DNA of 64,000 bases from Bacillota bacterium (lineage in GTDB: Bacteria > Bacillota_I > Bacilli_A > RFN20 > CAG-288), in the NCBI GenBank assembly GCA_023398335.1, contig JAEWSJ010000006.1, positions 1 through 64,000 on the forward strand, in the 5' to 3' direction. Below are positions 1 through 8,230 of this stretch, piece by piece. Every line of letters starts with the position of its first letter. Within the stretch, counting starts at the first letter, position 1. A program made the translations under genes and the position numbers. The notes under the pieces were generated by a model. It had not been told where the DNA came from. It did not search any database and saw only the letters and a list, made by a program, of their open reading frames with translations.

Positions 1-43
1 ACACTATATATTATATAACAATAAAAAAATATTTTCAATAATT

Positions 44-69
44 TTATATATTATATATATAATATATAA
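44..69. repeat. Perfect 26-bp AT palindrome
   Basis: The segment equals its own reverse complement over 26 bases, all A or T. It lies about 110 bases upstream of the promoter of the first operon. A related perfect 20-bp AT palindrome lies upstream of the ywiB-argS operon (56017-56036). It could be a regulator site, a cruciform, the remains of a terminator of an upstream gene, or chance in AT-rich DNA. The rest of 1-179 shows no gene. Confidence 0.4.
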
Positions 70-179
70 GTTACTAAAAATATCTTGGAATCCTAATGAA
101 TGTAGTGCTAAAACCTAAAAACGGGAAATTTCAAAGTTTTTTTCTTATTAAAATTGTTTTCAATGACTTTCCTACTTAA

Positions 180-232
180 TTGAAGTTAATGATAATTTAT
201 ACTATAATCGTATAGTAAGTTTACTTACTATA
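180..232 (+). promoter_or_regulatory. Promoter and adjacent dyad before the first operon
   Basis: A -35 box TTGAAG (180-185) and a consensus -10 box TATAAT (203-208) are separated by 17 bases, a good vegetative sigma-factor promoter. Directly at the expected transcription start a perfect 9-bp stem (211-219 with 224-232, loop TTTA) ends just before the Shine-Dalgarno AAGGAAAA and the ATG at 244. The dyad could be an operator or a 5' mRNA hairpin. Confidence 0.6.
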
Positions 233-243
233 AGGAAAATCAA

Positions 244-2016
244 ATGAATATTATAAAAATGTTAACATTATCAGTTGATATATATACAAAAATATTAATA
301 TATTTATTTTCTTTTTTTGCTGTAGTTTTAGTGTTTATGGTAGTAGCTGTAATTACTCATCATAGCATCGATAAAAAAAGACAAGCGACTTTAGCGTTAA
401 ATGAATCTAACGTTAGAATCTGCACGTATAATAAAAAAACAGATTCGATTAGATTTTTTGATAAAAAGAATATGGAGAAACAAAGACTTATTAGTTCAAC
501 TCAGTTTTATGAGCAGTTTAATGAAATTGATCGTGAACGAGTAAGAAAATGGATTTCTAATTTCTTTGAAGATAGTCCGAATAAATCAACTTTCTTAACT
601 ACTTCGGTAAAAATATCTTCGATGAAGAAAGAATGTTTATCAATTTATAGAGTTACTAGTTATGACTTAAATAAACAAATACTTCATTTTGAGAACACGC
701 TGCTTCCTGGAATTGACACAAGATTTAATCAACGTTCATCAAATTTAAATTTCATAAAAAAAGAAAAAGAAATTGTCAATTTAGTTAAATCTAAAAGTAA
801 ATTACAGAGAAAATTCTCTGTTATCTACATAAAGATGCAATCAACCTTGCCGGAAGACATGTTATCAACTACAACAAGAGAAATTACTCCGATATCAATG
901 ACATCTATTTATGAACCTGTTGATTCTTTATATAAATTTTTATCAAAGAAAAGATATCTCGTCTTTGTTAATGATTTTGAGGCAATGATAATTGATTTCG
1001 ACTATGATAGCAAATTAAAGATGTCTAGTCTTACTCGTAAGATAATGGATGAGATGGAAAGATTTATTAGTATTCGATATCTAACTCAATCTTACTCCGT
1101 GGCAATTGGCTGTTCACAAAAAGAGCTTGATTCTAATGATTCTATTGAAACAATTATCGCTCAAGCTAAAAATATGAGTTTAGTCGCTGAAAGAAAGAAA
1201 ACCAGTAAAATTGCGGTATACGGTGTTGATTCAGTTGCGATTTCTCACGTGGTTAAAAACAAGAGTGAAGAACTTGATTCTTTAATTAAGAATAAAACGT
1301 TTAAAGCCTATTTCACTCCGGTTTTATCATTTGATAAGTCACTTGATAACTATTCACTATGCAGTGTTATTCCCTTCGGGGGCACGTTTACATCTATTAA
1401 TGAAGTGTATGGCCAAGCAAAGTATAATTATCGATTATTAGAATTTTTACAAGTTGAATTTGGCTTTGTTAATAACATCCTTGAGCATTATCCAAATACG
1501 ATGATATTGCTTAATTATTCACTTCTTGATATATCGAATATGGTTGACGCTTTGAAATCATATTCACTATTAAAGAACAATATAATTATTGCTTTTGATA
1601 GATCTGAAATTGAAAATTTATTTGAAGCTGATTACAAGATTGAAAATGCACTTGATATTCTTGATCAACACGAGATAAAGTATTGTTTAAATCTCAACGG
1701 CACTTCAATAAACATTCCAAAAGAATTGTTAGAAAGATTCTTCTTGTTCGTCTTATCATTTAAAAAAGTTGTTGGGAAAGAAGTTGATGATAATCATCTT
1801 CTTACATACTATGTTTCATTCTTATCAATTCTATCAATTTATAAGAAAGATATAATTGTAAACGATGTAGATGATTTAAGCAGTATTGAAATTATTCATA
1901 ACATTGGCTATGACAACTTTGTTTGTAAGAGCATCGGTGGAACTTCTTCTTCACCTTATATCCCTGATGCCAAATGGAAAAAGAATATGATTGAACAAGA
2001 TGAGAAAATAGAATAA
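244..2016 (+). CDS. Membrane protein with degenerate GGDEF- and EAL-like domains
   Basis: A 590-residue protein with one N-terminal membrane segment (about 15-38), a PAS-like region (about 50-155), a region with the outline of a GGDEF domain (about 170-330, ending in the typical stretch around ETIIAQAKNMSLVAERKK) and a region with the outline of an EAL domain (about 340-575). The signatures are gone: the GGDEF position reads like VNDFE (242-246), and the EAL, DDFG and EGVE motifs are unrecognisable (LNLNGTS at 482-488, NDVDD at 540-544). It is therefore unlikely to make or break cyclic di-GMP, and a sensory or scaffold role is inferred. It leads an operon with proS, 16 bases downstream. The domain assignment rests on pattern similarity only. 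Confidence 0.55.
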   Translation: MNIIKMLTLSVDIYTKILIYLFSFFAVVLVFMVVAVITHHSIDKKRQATLALNESNVRICTYNKKTDSIRFFDKKNMEKQRLISSTQFYEQFNEIDRERVRKWISNFFEDSPNKSTFLTTSVKISSMKKECLSIYRVTSYDLNKQILHFENTLLPGIDTRFNQRSSNLNFIKKEKEIVNLVKSKSKLQRKFSVIYIKMQSTLPEDMLSTTTREITPISMTSIYEPVDSLYKFLSKKRYLVFVNDFEAMIIDFDYDSKLKMSSLTRKIMDEMERFISIRYLTQSYSVAIGCSQKELDSNDSIETIIAQAKNMSLVAERKKTSKIAVYGVDSVAISHVVKNKSEELDSLIKNKTFKAYFTPVLSFDKSLDNYSLCSVIPFGGTFTSINEVYGQAKYNYRLLEFLQVEFGFVNNILEHYPNTMILLNYSLLDISNMVDALKSYSLLKNNIIIAFDRSEIENLFEADYKIENALDILDQHEIKYCLNLNGTSINIPKELLERFFLFVLSFKKVVGKEVDDNHLLTYYVSFLSILSIYKKDIIVNDVDDLSSIEIIHNIGYDNFVCKSIGGTSSSPYIPDAKWKKNMIEQDEKIE

Positions 2017-2032
2017 TTGGAGAAAAATTAAA

Positions 2033-3475
2033 ATGGCAGAAATTAAGAAAAATAACGCGATTACTCCGCGTGAAGTTGATATGAGTAAATGGTATTCCGA
2101 AATATGTTTAAAAGCGGAATTAATGGACTATTCTAAAGTAAAAGGTTTTATTATTTATCGTCCTTATGGCTACGCTATTTGGGAAAATATTCAAGAGTAC
2201 TTAAATGTTGAGTTTAAGAAAACGGGACATCAAAACGTCTATTTACCTTTGCTTATTCCTGAATCATTATTGAACAAAGAAAAAGAACACATCAGTGGTT
2301 TTGCTCCTGAATGTGCTGTTGTCACTAGAGGTGGAAACAAAGATTTAGATGAACCTTTATACGTTCGTCCAACTTCAGAAACTTTGTTCTGTGATCACTT
2401 CAAAGATATTTTAAGTTCTTATCGTGATTTACCAATCAAATACAATCAATGGTGTTCAGTTGTTAGATGGGAAAAAACCACGAGACCATTCTTAAGAGGG
2501 TCGGAATTCTTATGGCAAGAAGGTCACACCTTGCATCGTACGGAAACCGAAGCTCGTGAAGAAGCTTTAAAAATGCTTAAAATCTATAATGAAATGGGCA
2601 AGAAATTACTTGCTATGCCTTTTGTTATGGGCAAGAAAACTAATAGAGAAAAATTTGCTGGTGCAGAAGAAACATATTCTATCGAAGCTTTAATGCCAGA
2701 TGGCCAAGCTCTTCAATCTGGTACCACCCACTACTTTGGTCAAGGTTTTGCGTCTCATTATGATATTAAATTCTTAGATGATGATAATGTTTTGAAAGTT
2801 CCTCATCAAACTTCATGGGGTGTTTCAACACGTTTGATTGGTTCTATTATTATGGAGCATGGCGATGATAATGGCTTGGTTTTACCTCCATATGTTGCTC
2901 CAATTCAAGTTGTAATTATTCCTGTAAGAGAAAAAGATAATCCACAAATATTAGTTAAATGTCATGAATTAGAAAAAGAATTATCTGATAAAGGCTTTAG
3001 AGTTAAAGTTGATGATTCCAATAAAACTCCAGGATGGAAATTTGCTGAATATGAGATGAAAGGTGTCCCACTTAGATTAGATTTAGGACCACGTGATTTA
3101 ACAAATAACCAAATCGGAGTAACTAGAAGATTTGATAATGAAAAACTAACTTGGGATTTATCAACTTCAATCGTTGAAAATGTTACAAAACAATTGGAAG
3201 AAATTAACGAAGGAATGTACAACAAAGCTTTAAAGTACTTATTAGCTCATACAACTGAAGTACATAATTATGAAGAATTAGAAAAAGTTATTACTACTGG
3301 ACAAGGCTATGCCAAAATGATGTGGTGTGGAGATGAAGAATGTGAAGTTAAGATAAAGGAAAAACTTAATGCAACTTCCCGCTGTATGCCATTTGATCAA
3401 ATTCCATTCGATGATGTTTGCCCAATTTGTGGAAAAAAAGCTAAATATGTAGTTTTATTTGCTAGAGCCTATTAA
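2033..3475 (+). CDS. proS: Prolyl-tRNA synthetase, short archaeal/eukaryote-like type
   Basis: Class II aminoacyl-tRNA synthetase that charges tRNA-Pro in the cytoplasm. The 480-residue length, the lack of the bacterial-type editing insertion and the C-terminal Cys-containing domain (CPICGKK) ending in a terminal Tyr identify the archaeal/eukaryote-like form also found in mycoplasmas and some Bacilli. Class II motif 2 is visible around RWEKTTRPFLRGSEFLWQEG and the proline-pocket segment around RPTSETLF. The start follows the Shine-Dalgarno TTGGAGAA. It is the second gene of the operon and precedes the aminopeptidase by 14 bases. Confidence 0.97.
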   Translation: MAEIKKNNAITPREVDMSKWYSEICLKAELMDYSKVKGFIIYRPYGYAIWENIQEYLNVEFKKTGHQNVYLPLLIPESLLNKEKEHISGFAPECAVVTRGGNKDLDEPLYVRPTSETLFCDHFKDILSSYRDLPIKYNQWCSVVRWEKTTRPFLRGSEFLWQEGHTLHRTETEAREEALKMLKIYNEMGKKLLAMPFVMGKKTNREKFAGAEETYSIEALMPDGQALQSGTTHYFGQGFASHYDIKFLDDDNVLKVPHQTSWGVSTRLIGSIIMEHGDDNGLVLPPYVAPIQVVIIPVREKDNPQILVKCHELEKELSDKGFRVKVDDSNKTPGWKFAEYEMKGVPLRLDLGPRDLTNNQIGVTRRFDNEKLTWDLSTSIVENVTKQLEEINEGMYNKALKYLLAHTTEVHNYEELEKVITTGQGYAKMMWCGDEECEVKIKEKLNATSRCMPFDQIPFDDVCPICGKKAKYVVLFARAY

Positions 3476-3489
3476 CGAAAGGAGTTATT

Positions 3490-5247
3490 ATGTTTGAATT
3501 ATCACATTTAAGAGACTTACAAAACGAAATAAAAAATAAAGGATTAAAAGCCTATCTAATTGTTATGTCTGATCCGCACGCTTCGGAATATGTCGCTTCA
3601 CGTTTCAGTGCGGAGAGATTATTCTTCTGTCCTTTTACAGGAGATGCAGGACAATTATTAGTTACTGAAGACAATGCTTATTTATTTACTGATGGACGTT
3701 TCTTTATTCAAGCGGAAAAAGAACTTGCTTCTTATCCATTTGTACTAATGAGAATTGGCGAAAAGAATGTTCCTTCTTTAACTGACTTTATTAAGGAAAA
3801 AGATTTGTATCCATTAGGAGTAAATACTTTAAACATCAGCGAAAATTTCTATAAAACTATCGCTCTTAAAGATAAGAAAGTTGTCGATGTTGATTACGCT
3901 CAAAAGTTTATTAAGAATAGACCTTCATTAAGTAAAGAAAAGATTTATGAATTAGATTCAAAACTTAATTCTCTTACTTATAAAGAAAAAATAGATGCGA
4001 TATGTCTAGAAATGAATAAAATTGGTGTAGAAGCTAATTTAATTACAACCCTTGATGATATTGCTTATATATTAAATATGCGTGGAAAAGATATTGAATG
4101 CAATCCAGTTTTCTACTCATACTTATATGTTTCCCATGTCCATGGAACTCATTTGTTTATTGATTTAGATAAGCTAGATTATCGTTTAGAAGGTGTTGAA
4201 GTTCATCCATATGATGAAATAACTTCATTCTTAAAAGAACATCGTAATGTTCGTACTCTTGTCGATTCATCTAAAGTTAATGCTAAATTATTTAATATTT
4301 TATCAAATCCTATCGAGGGTAAAAATCCTTCTTACTTGATGAAGTCAATAAAAGGTGAGATTGAGATAAAAAACACTAAAGAGATTCAGGAACTTGATGG
4401 GGTCGCTTTAGTAAAATTTATCGATTTTTTGAATAAAAACATCGAGAAGAACTTAACTGAATATCAATATGCGGAAGAATTAAAGAAATATCGTCTTGAA
4501 AACGAAAGATGTTTTGATTTAAGTTTTGGCACAATTGCTGCTGTTGGAGCAAATGCTGCAGAAATGCATTATTCTCCAAGCGAAGAAAAATCATCTGTTG
4601 TTTCCTCTTCTTCTCAGGAATTATTAGTAGATAGTGGTGGTCAATATTATGGTGGAACTACTGATACAACACGTACTTTTGCAATTGGAAAAGAACTATC
4701 TTCAGAATACATTCATGACTACACATTAACTTTAAAGAGCGTTATTGCTTTGTCAACATCAATTTTCATGCGTGAATCAACTGGTCAAACTCTTGATATA
4801 AAAGCTCGTGAAATTATGTGGAAAGAAGGAATGGATTATAAATGTGGCACCGGACATGGTGTTGGATACATTCTTAATGTTCATGAAGGACCAAATGGTT
4901 TTAGATATAAAAGAGTAGCTGAAAGAGATGACGGCAATATGCTTGTTCCTGGTATGATTACTACAGTTGAACCAGGTGTATATAAGCAAGATAAATACGG
5001 GATTAGAATTGAAAACAATTTATTATGCGTCCCTGCTTTTGAAACAGATATGGGAGTGTTTTATAAATTCGAAACAATTACCTACGTTCCAATTGATACT
5101 AGAGCCTTGGATTTATCCATTATGACTGACGAAGAAATTACATGGTTAAACGATTATCATAAGATGGTCTTTGAACATCTTTCTTCTCATATGTCTTCTG
5201 AACTTATAGAAGTTCTAGGAGAACTTACTAAACCTATTAAGAGATAA
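3490..5247 (+). CDS. pepP: Aminopeptidase P family protein (Xaa-Pro aminopeptidase, M24)
   Basis: Metallopeptidase that removes N-terminal residues preceding proline. At 585 residues it is the long form with two N-terminal creatinase-like domains and a C-terminal pita-bread catalytic domain. The five metal ligands are present: D381, D392, H456 (GTGHGVGY), E494 (TTVEPGVY) and E508 (GIRIENN), so it is predicted active. The start follows AAAGGAG. Its stop codon TAA shares one base with the start codon of trmL. Pairing with prolyl-tRNA synthetase suggests a proline recovery and use theme, but this is inference. Confidence 0.93.
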   Translation: MFELSHLRDLQNEIKNKGLKAYLIVMSDPHASEYVASRFSAERLFFCPFTGDAGQLLVTEDNAYLFTDGRFFIQAEKELASYPFVLMRIGEKNVPSLTDFIKEKDLYPLGVNTLNISENFYKTIALKDKKVVDVDYAQKFIKNRPSLSKEKIYELDSKLNSLTYKEKIDAICLEMNKIGVEANLITTLDDIAYILNMRGKDIECNPVFYSYLYVSHVHGTHLFIDLDKLDYRLEGVEVHPYDEITSFLKEHRNVRTLVDSSKVNAKLFNILSNPIEGKNPSYLMKSIKGEIEIKNTKEIQELDGVALVKFIDFLNKNIEKNLTEYQYAEELKKYRLENERCFDLSFGTIAAVGANAAEMHYSPSEEKSSVVSSSSQELLVDSGGQYYGGTTDTTRTFAIGKELSSEYIHDYTLTLKSVIALSTSIFMRESTGQTLDIKAREIMWKEGMDYKCGTGHGVGYILNVHEGPNGFRYKRVAERDDGNMLVPGMITTVEPGVYKQDKYGIRIENNLLCVPAFETDMGVFYKFETITYVPIDTRALDLSIMTDEEITWLNDYHKMVFEHLSSHMSSELIEVLGELTKPIKR

Positions 5248-5765
5248 TGAACCATATAGTATTATTTGAACCGGAGAAGCCAGCTAATGTTGGTAATATT
5301 ATCCGTACCTGTATGGCTTTAAATGCGGAGTTAATTATTGTAGGTCATATTAATTTTGATCTTAGCGATAAATCGCTTAAAAGAGCGGGAATGGATTATA
5401 TGATAGGTTTTCCAATTAAACGTTACAATTCCATGAGTGACTTTTTTAAAGATCATTATAAACATAAAATTTACTATGTAACAAGATATTCTAAACATGT
5501 CTATACTCAAAATGATTATAGCGATGTAACAGAAGATGTATATTTGATGTTTGGAAGAGAGTCAACTGGAATTCCACATGATGTATTAAGAGAACATTAT
5601 GATTATACGATTCGGATTCCAATGGCGATTGATGCGAGAAGTTTAAATCTCTCTAATTCAGTAGCAATAGTTTTATCGGAAGTATTAAGGCAACAAAAAT
5701 TCTTCTCTTTAGCCACAACAGAGACGATTAAAGGTGAAGATTTCTTATTTGAAGAAAATAAATAA
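5247..5765 (+). CDS. trmL: tRNA (cytidine/uridine-34-2'-O)-methyltransferase TrmL
   Basis: SPOUT-class methyltransferase of 172 residues, the usual TrmL length, predicted to 2'-O-methylate the wobble nucleotide of tRNA-Leu isoacceptors. The N-terminus (PEKPANVGNIIRTC) and the C-terminal knot (LMFGRESTGIP, then IPMAIDARSLNLSNSVAI) are the typical SAM-binding motifs. It overlaps the upstream stop codon by one base, so it is translationally coupled, and is the last gene of the operon before a strong bidirectional terminator. Confidence 0.93.
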   Translation: MNHIVLFEPEKPANVGNIIRTCMALNAELIIVGHINFDLSDKSLKRAGMDYMIGFPIKRYNSMSDFFKDHYKHKIYYVTRYSKHVYTQNDYSDVTEDVYLMFGRESTGIPHDVLREHYDYTIRIPMAIDARSLNLSNSVAIVLSEVLRQQKFFSLATTETIKGEDFLFEENK

Positions 5766-5814
5766 AAAAATGGATTTTCTAAGTTAGATTAACTAGCGAA
5801 GAAAGTCCATTTTT
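5766..5814. terminator. Bidirectional terminator between trmL and rqcH
   Basis: A 15-bp stem (5766-5780 with 5800-5814, one G-T wobble) starts with a run of A and ends with a run of T, so it can end transcription from both converging genes. Confidence 0.9.
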
Positions 5815-5823
5815 CTTAGAAAA

Positions 5824-7419
5824 TTATTGTTTTAAAGATTTATTGAACAAGTCTAAACTTGATTCTCTAATGCTTTTTAAAGTGATGAGTTTATAGTCTA
5901 AAACGTTTACTAAGCCTTTAGCGTCTTTGTTTTTCTTGACGTTTTTACGTTGCGTAATCATAACGTCTCCCGCATCAATATTAGAAAGAAATAAAGCGAG
6001 CTCCGCCGCTAATAACCGAGTGGCGTTATTATCTCCATACAAAATAATTACATGCGCTCCTGGAGCCTCATTAACATGTAAGAAAATGTCATCTTTTTTA
6101 GCAATATTAAAAGTAAGTTCTTCATTTTGTAAAGCGTTCATTCCAAAGCCGATTTTGTATGAATCGCTAGATAGATAATGTGGTTCATATTTAACTTTAG
6201 TTTTATTCTTTCTATTTATTGGAGATTTATTATTCTTCAAATAACCTGATAGAAATAATTCATATTTTAACTCTTGAATATCTCTCGCACAGCCTTTATC
6301 GAGTTCAAGAATTTTTGATTTGAGGTAATCAATTTCATTTTGAGCCTTTTCAATCAATGGACCTAAGGTTTCTGTAGCGGATTTTGATTTATGGTATTTC
6401 TTAAAGTATTTATTGGCATTTGCGATGATATCTATTTTAGGATCAAGAACGATATGACATCCATCAACATCCATAAAAGTCTGACCTTTTTTATAGTTTG
6501 TTTGATATAAGAAAAGTAATTGACCATAATCTTTATATATTAAATGACTTTTGGCAGCACTTAAGTCTTTAATTAAATTTTGTTTTTTCTTTTCTGTCAT
6601 TTTTAATACATGATTAAGTTCGTTTGTTAATTCGGATTCATTCATTGTCTTAGCAAGTGATTTTTGATCCTCAACAAAGAAAGAAAAGATATCATCTATA
6701 TTGATTTCTTTTGCTTCGGGTAAATTAAAATTAAACGGCTCGATACTTCCATTAATTATATAAAGATGAGTAGAACTAAGAAGACTATTCAATGATTCTT
6801 TGAAATCTTTTCCTTCTTGATAAGCTTCAAATAATTTGAAAGTAGAACGAGAAAGATAAGGTTTGATTTCTTCGATAGATTCGAATGAATTATCGACTTC
6901 TTTTCGTGGTGGAGGTGGAAGATAAGGCAAATTACGTGCAATATATCTCATACCAAAGATATCGCTGTGTTCTTTGAATAATGAAACTACTTTATTATAT
7001 GGAAGAGCGATGATATAGGCATTGCATTTTTGTGGAAATAATTCAACAATAAGAGTAAATCCAGAGTTGATTTCATCAAGTGATTCTTTATTTTCCACTT
7101 CAAAAGAAACGATACGTTCACCTCTAAATTTACTAACTGATTTAATCTTACAACCAACGAGCTTTTTTAATGAATTAAAGAAAGGAGTGTTTACAGGAAC
7201 TTTGGTAAATTTTTGATAACTGATTGTTACAAAAGGATTAGAGCCATCTAAATTTATGATTAGTGTTCCACGTCCTTTATTAGATATATTTTTTCCTGAG
7301 TGATATGGAAGTGCAAATTGAGTAAAACCTAAAGCAAAAGGTTTATCAAAAAAAGCACCTTCAAGTTCTTCATTTAATTCGTTTGTTATTTTTTTAAGTG
7401 CTAAATTATCAAGGGCCAT
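5824..7419 (-). CDS. rqcH: RqcH/NFACT-family ribosome quality control protein
   Basis: Homologue of bacterial RqcH (YloA/FbpA-like, eukaryotic Rqc2), which binds obstructed 50S subunits and adds C-terminal alanine tails. The 531-residue protein has an N-terminal NFACT-N domain, a central helical coiled-coil region (about 250-400) and a C-terminal NFACT-R domain (about 410-520) with the motif IFLHVNEAPGAHVII. The Asp-Arg pair of NFACT-N used for tRNA selection appears as Glu-Arg (E101-R102). Older annotations call such proteins fibronectin-binding. It is transcribed alone, convergent with trmL. Confidence 0.88.
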   Translation of the reverse strand: MALDNLALKKITNELNEELEGAFFDKPFALGFTQFALPYHSGKNISNKGRGTLIINLDGSNPFVTISYQKFTKVPVNTPFFNSLKKLVGCKIKSVSKFRGERIVSFEVENKESLDEINSGFTLIVELFPQKCNAYIIALPYNKVVSLFKEHSDIFGMRYIARNLPYLPPPPRKEVDNSFESIEEIKPYLSRSTFKLFEAYQEGKDFKESLNSLLSSTHLYIINGSIEPFNFNLPEAKEINIDDIFSFFVEDQKSLAKTMNESELTNELNHVLKMTEKKKQNLIKDLSAAKSHLIYKDYGQLLFLYQTNYKKGQTFMDVDGCHIVLDPKIDIIANANKYFKKYHKSKSATETLGPLIEKAQNEIDYLKSKILELDKGCARDIQELKYELFLSGYLKNNKSPINRKNKTKVKYEPHYLSSDSYKIGFGMNALQNEELTFNIAKKDDIFLHVNEAPGAHVIILYGDNNATRLLAAELALFLSNIDAGDVMITQRKNVKKNKDAKGLVNVLDYKLITLKSIRESSLDLFNKSLKQ

Positions 7420-7600
7420 ACTTTTCTTCTTTCTTATGTATTATACATAAAAAGTGAACATTATTAAAATGATATTTATCGGTTGAAAAAACAATATTTC
7501 ATGATTTTACATTAAAATCATGATAAGTTATTTAAATCACTATGCTTTTGTGATACTATACCTTTTAATTGAATACGGTGTTTCAATTGGTGTTTTTAAG

Positions 7601-7609
7601 TGATATAAT
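7601..7609 (+). promoter_or_regulatory. Extended -10 promoter of gmk-priA
   Basis: TGATATAAT is a full extended -10 element (TGn plus consensus TATAAT), about 30 bases before the gmk start. The 17-base-distant -35 position (TTTCAA) is weak, as is usual for extended -10 promoters. Confidence 0.65.
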
Positions 7610-7645
7610 AAACACAACAAAAAGTTAGAAAATGGTAGGGTATTT

Positions 7646-8227
7646 ATGAAAAAAGGTCTTTTAATTATTCTTAGTGGTCCATCTGGTGTTGGTAAAGGTG
7701 CTGTCAGAAGAATTCTGATGGAAGATAAATCACTGGGTTTAAGCTACTCTATTTCAATGACCACAAGAAAGCCTCGTCCTTTAGAAAGAGATGGAGTCGA
7801 CTATTTTTTCGTTGATCAAGAAACATTTGATAAAAATGTAGAAGAAGGAAACTTACTTGAACACGCTGCTTTCGTTGGCAACAGTTATGGGACACCAAAA
7901 GACTACGTTGAAAATTTAAGAAACGAAGGAAAAAATGTTCTCCTCGAAATTGAAGTTCAAGGTGCTAAACAAGTTTTAGCAAAAATGAAGGGCGACGATA
8001 TTATATCTATCTTCCTTATACCACCATCTATGGGTGAACTCGAAAAGAGAATTAGAAAAAGAAGAACAGAGAATGAAGAAGTAATTCAAGCTAGATTAAG
8101 AAAAGCTAGAGGTGAATTATCTTCTAAATATGAGTATAAATATATCGTTCTAAACGATATTGTTGATAGAGCGACTGAAGAAATAAAAGAAATACTTAAG
8201 AAAAATATTGCTTTAAATCAAGATTAA
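7646..8227 (+). CDS. gmk: Guanylate kinase
   Basis: Phosphorylates GMP to GDP with ATP in purine nucleotide metabolism. At 193 residues it has the normal length; the P-loop GPSGVGKG is at 11-18 and the GMP-binding segment SISMTTRKPRPLERDGVDYFF follows, with VEVQ-type and RLRKAR-type lid motifs later. In many Firmicutes rpoZ (RNA polymerase omega) follows gmk; here priA starts only 3 bases after the gmk stop, so rpoZ is absent from this position. Confidence 0.96.
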   Translation: MKKGLLIILSGPSGVGKGAVRRILMEDKSLGLSYSISMTTRKPRPLERDGVDYFFVDQETFDKNVEEGNLLEHAAFVGNSYGTPKDYVENLRNEGKNVLLEIEVQGAKQVLAKMKGDDIISIFLIPPSMGELEKRIRKRRTENEEVIQARLRKARGELSSKYEYKYIVLNDIVDRATEEIKEILKKNIALNQD

Positions 8228-8230
8228 AAT

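Noticed and set aside
1..243. Possible T-box or amino-acid riboswitch before the proS operon
   Set aside because: No T-box signature or antiterminator pair is present; the transcript predicted from the promoter at 180-208 has a leader of only about 30 bases.
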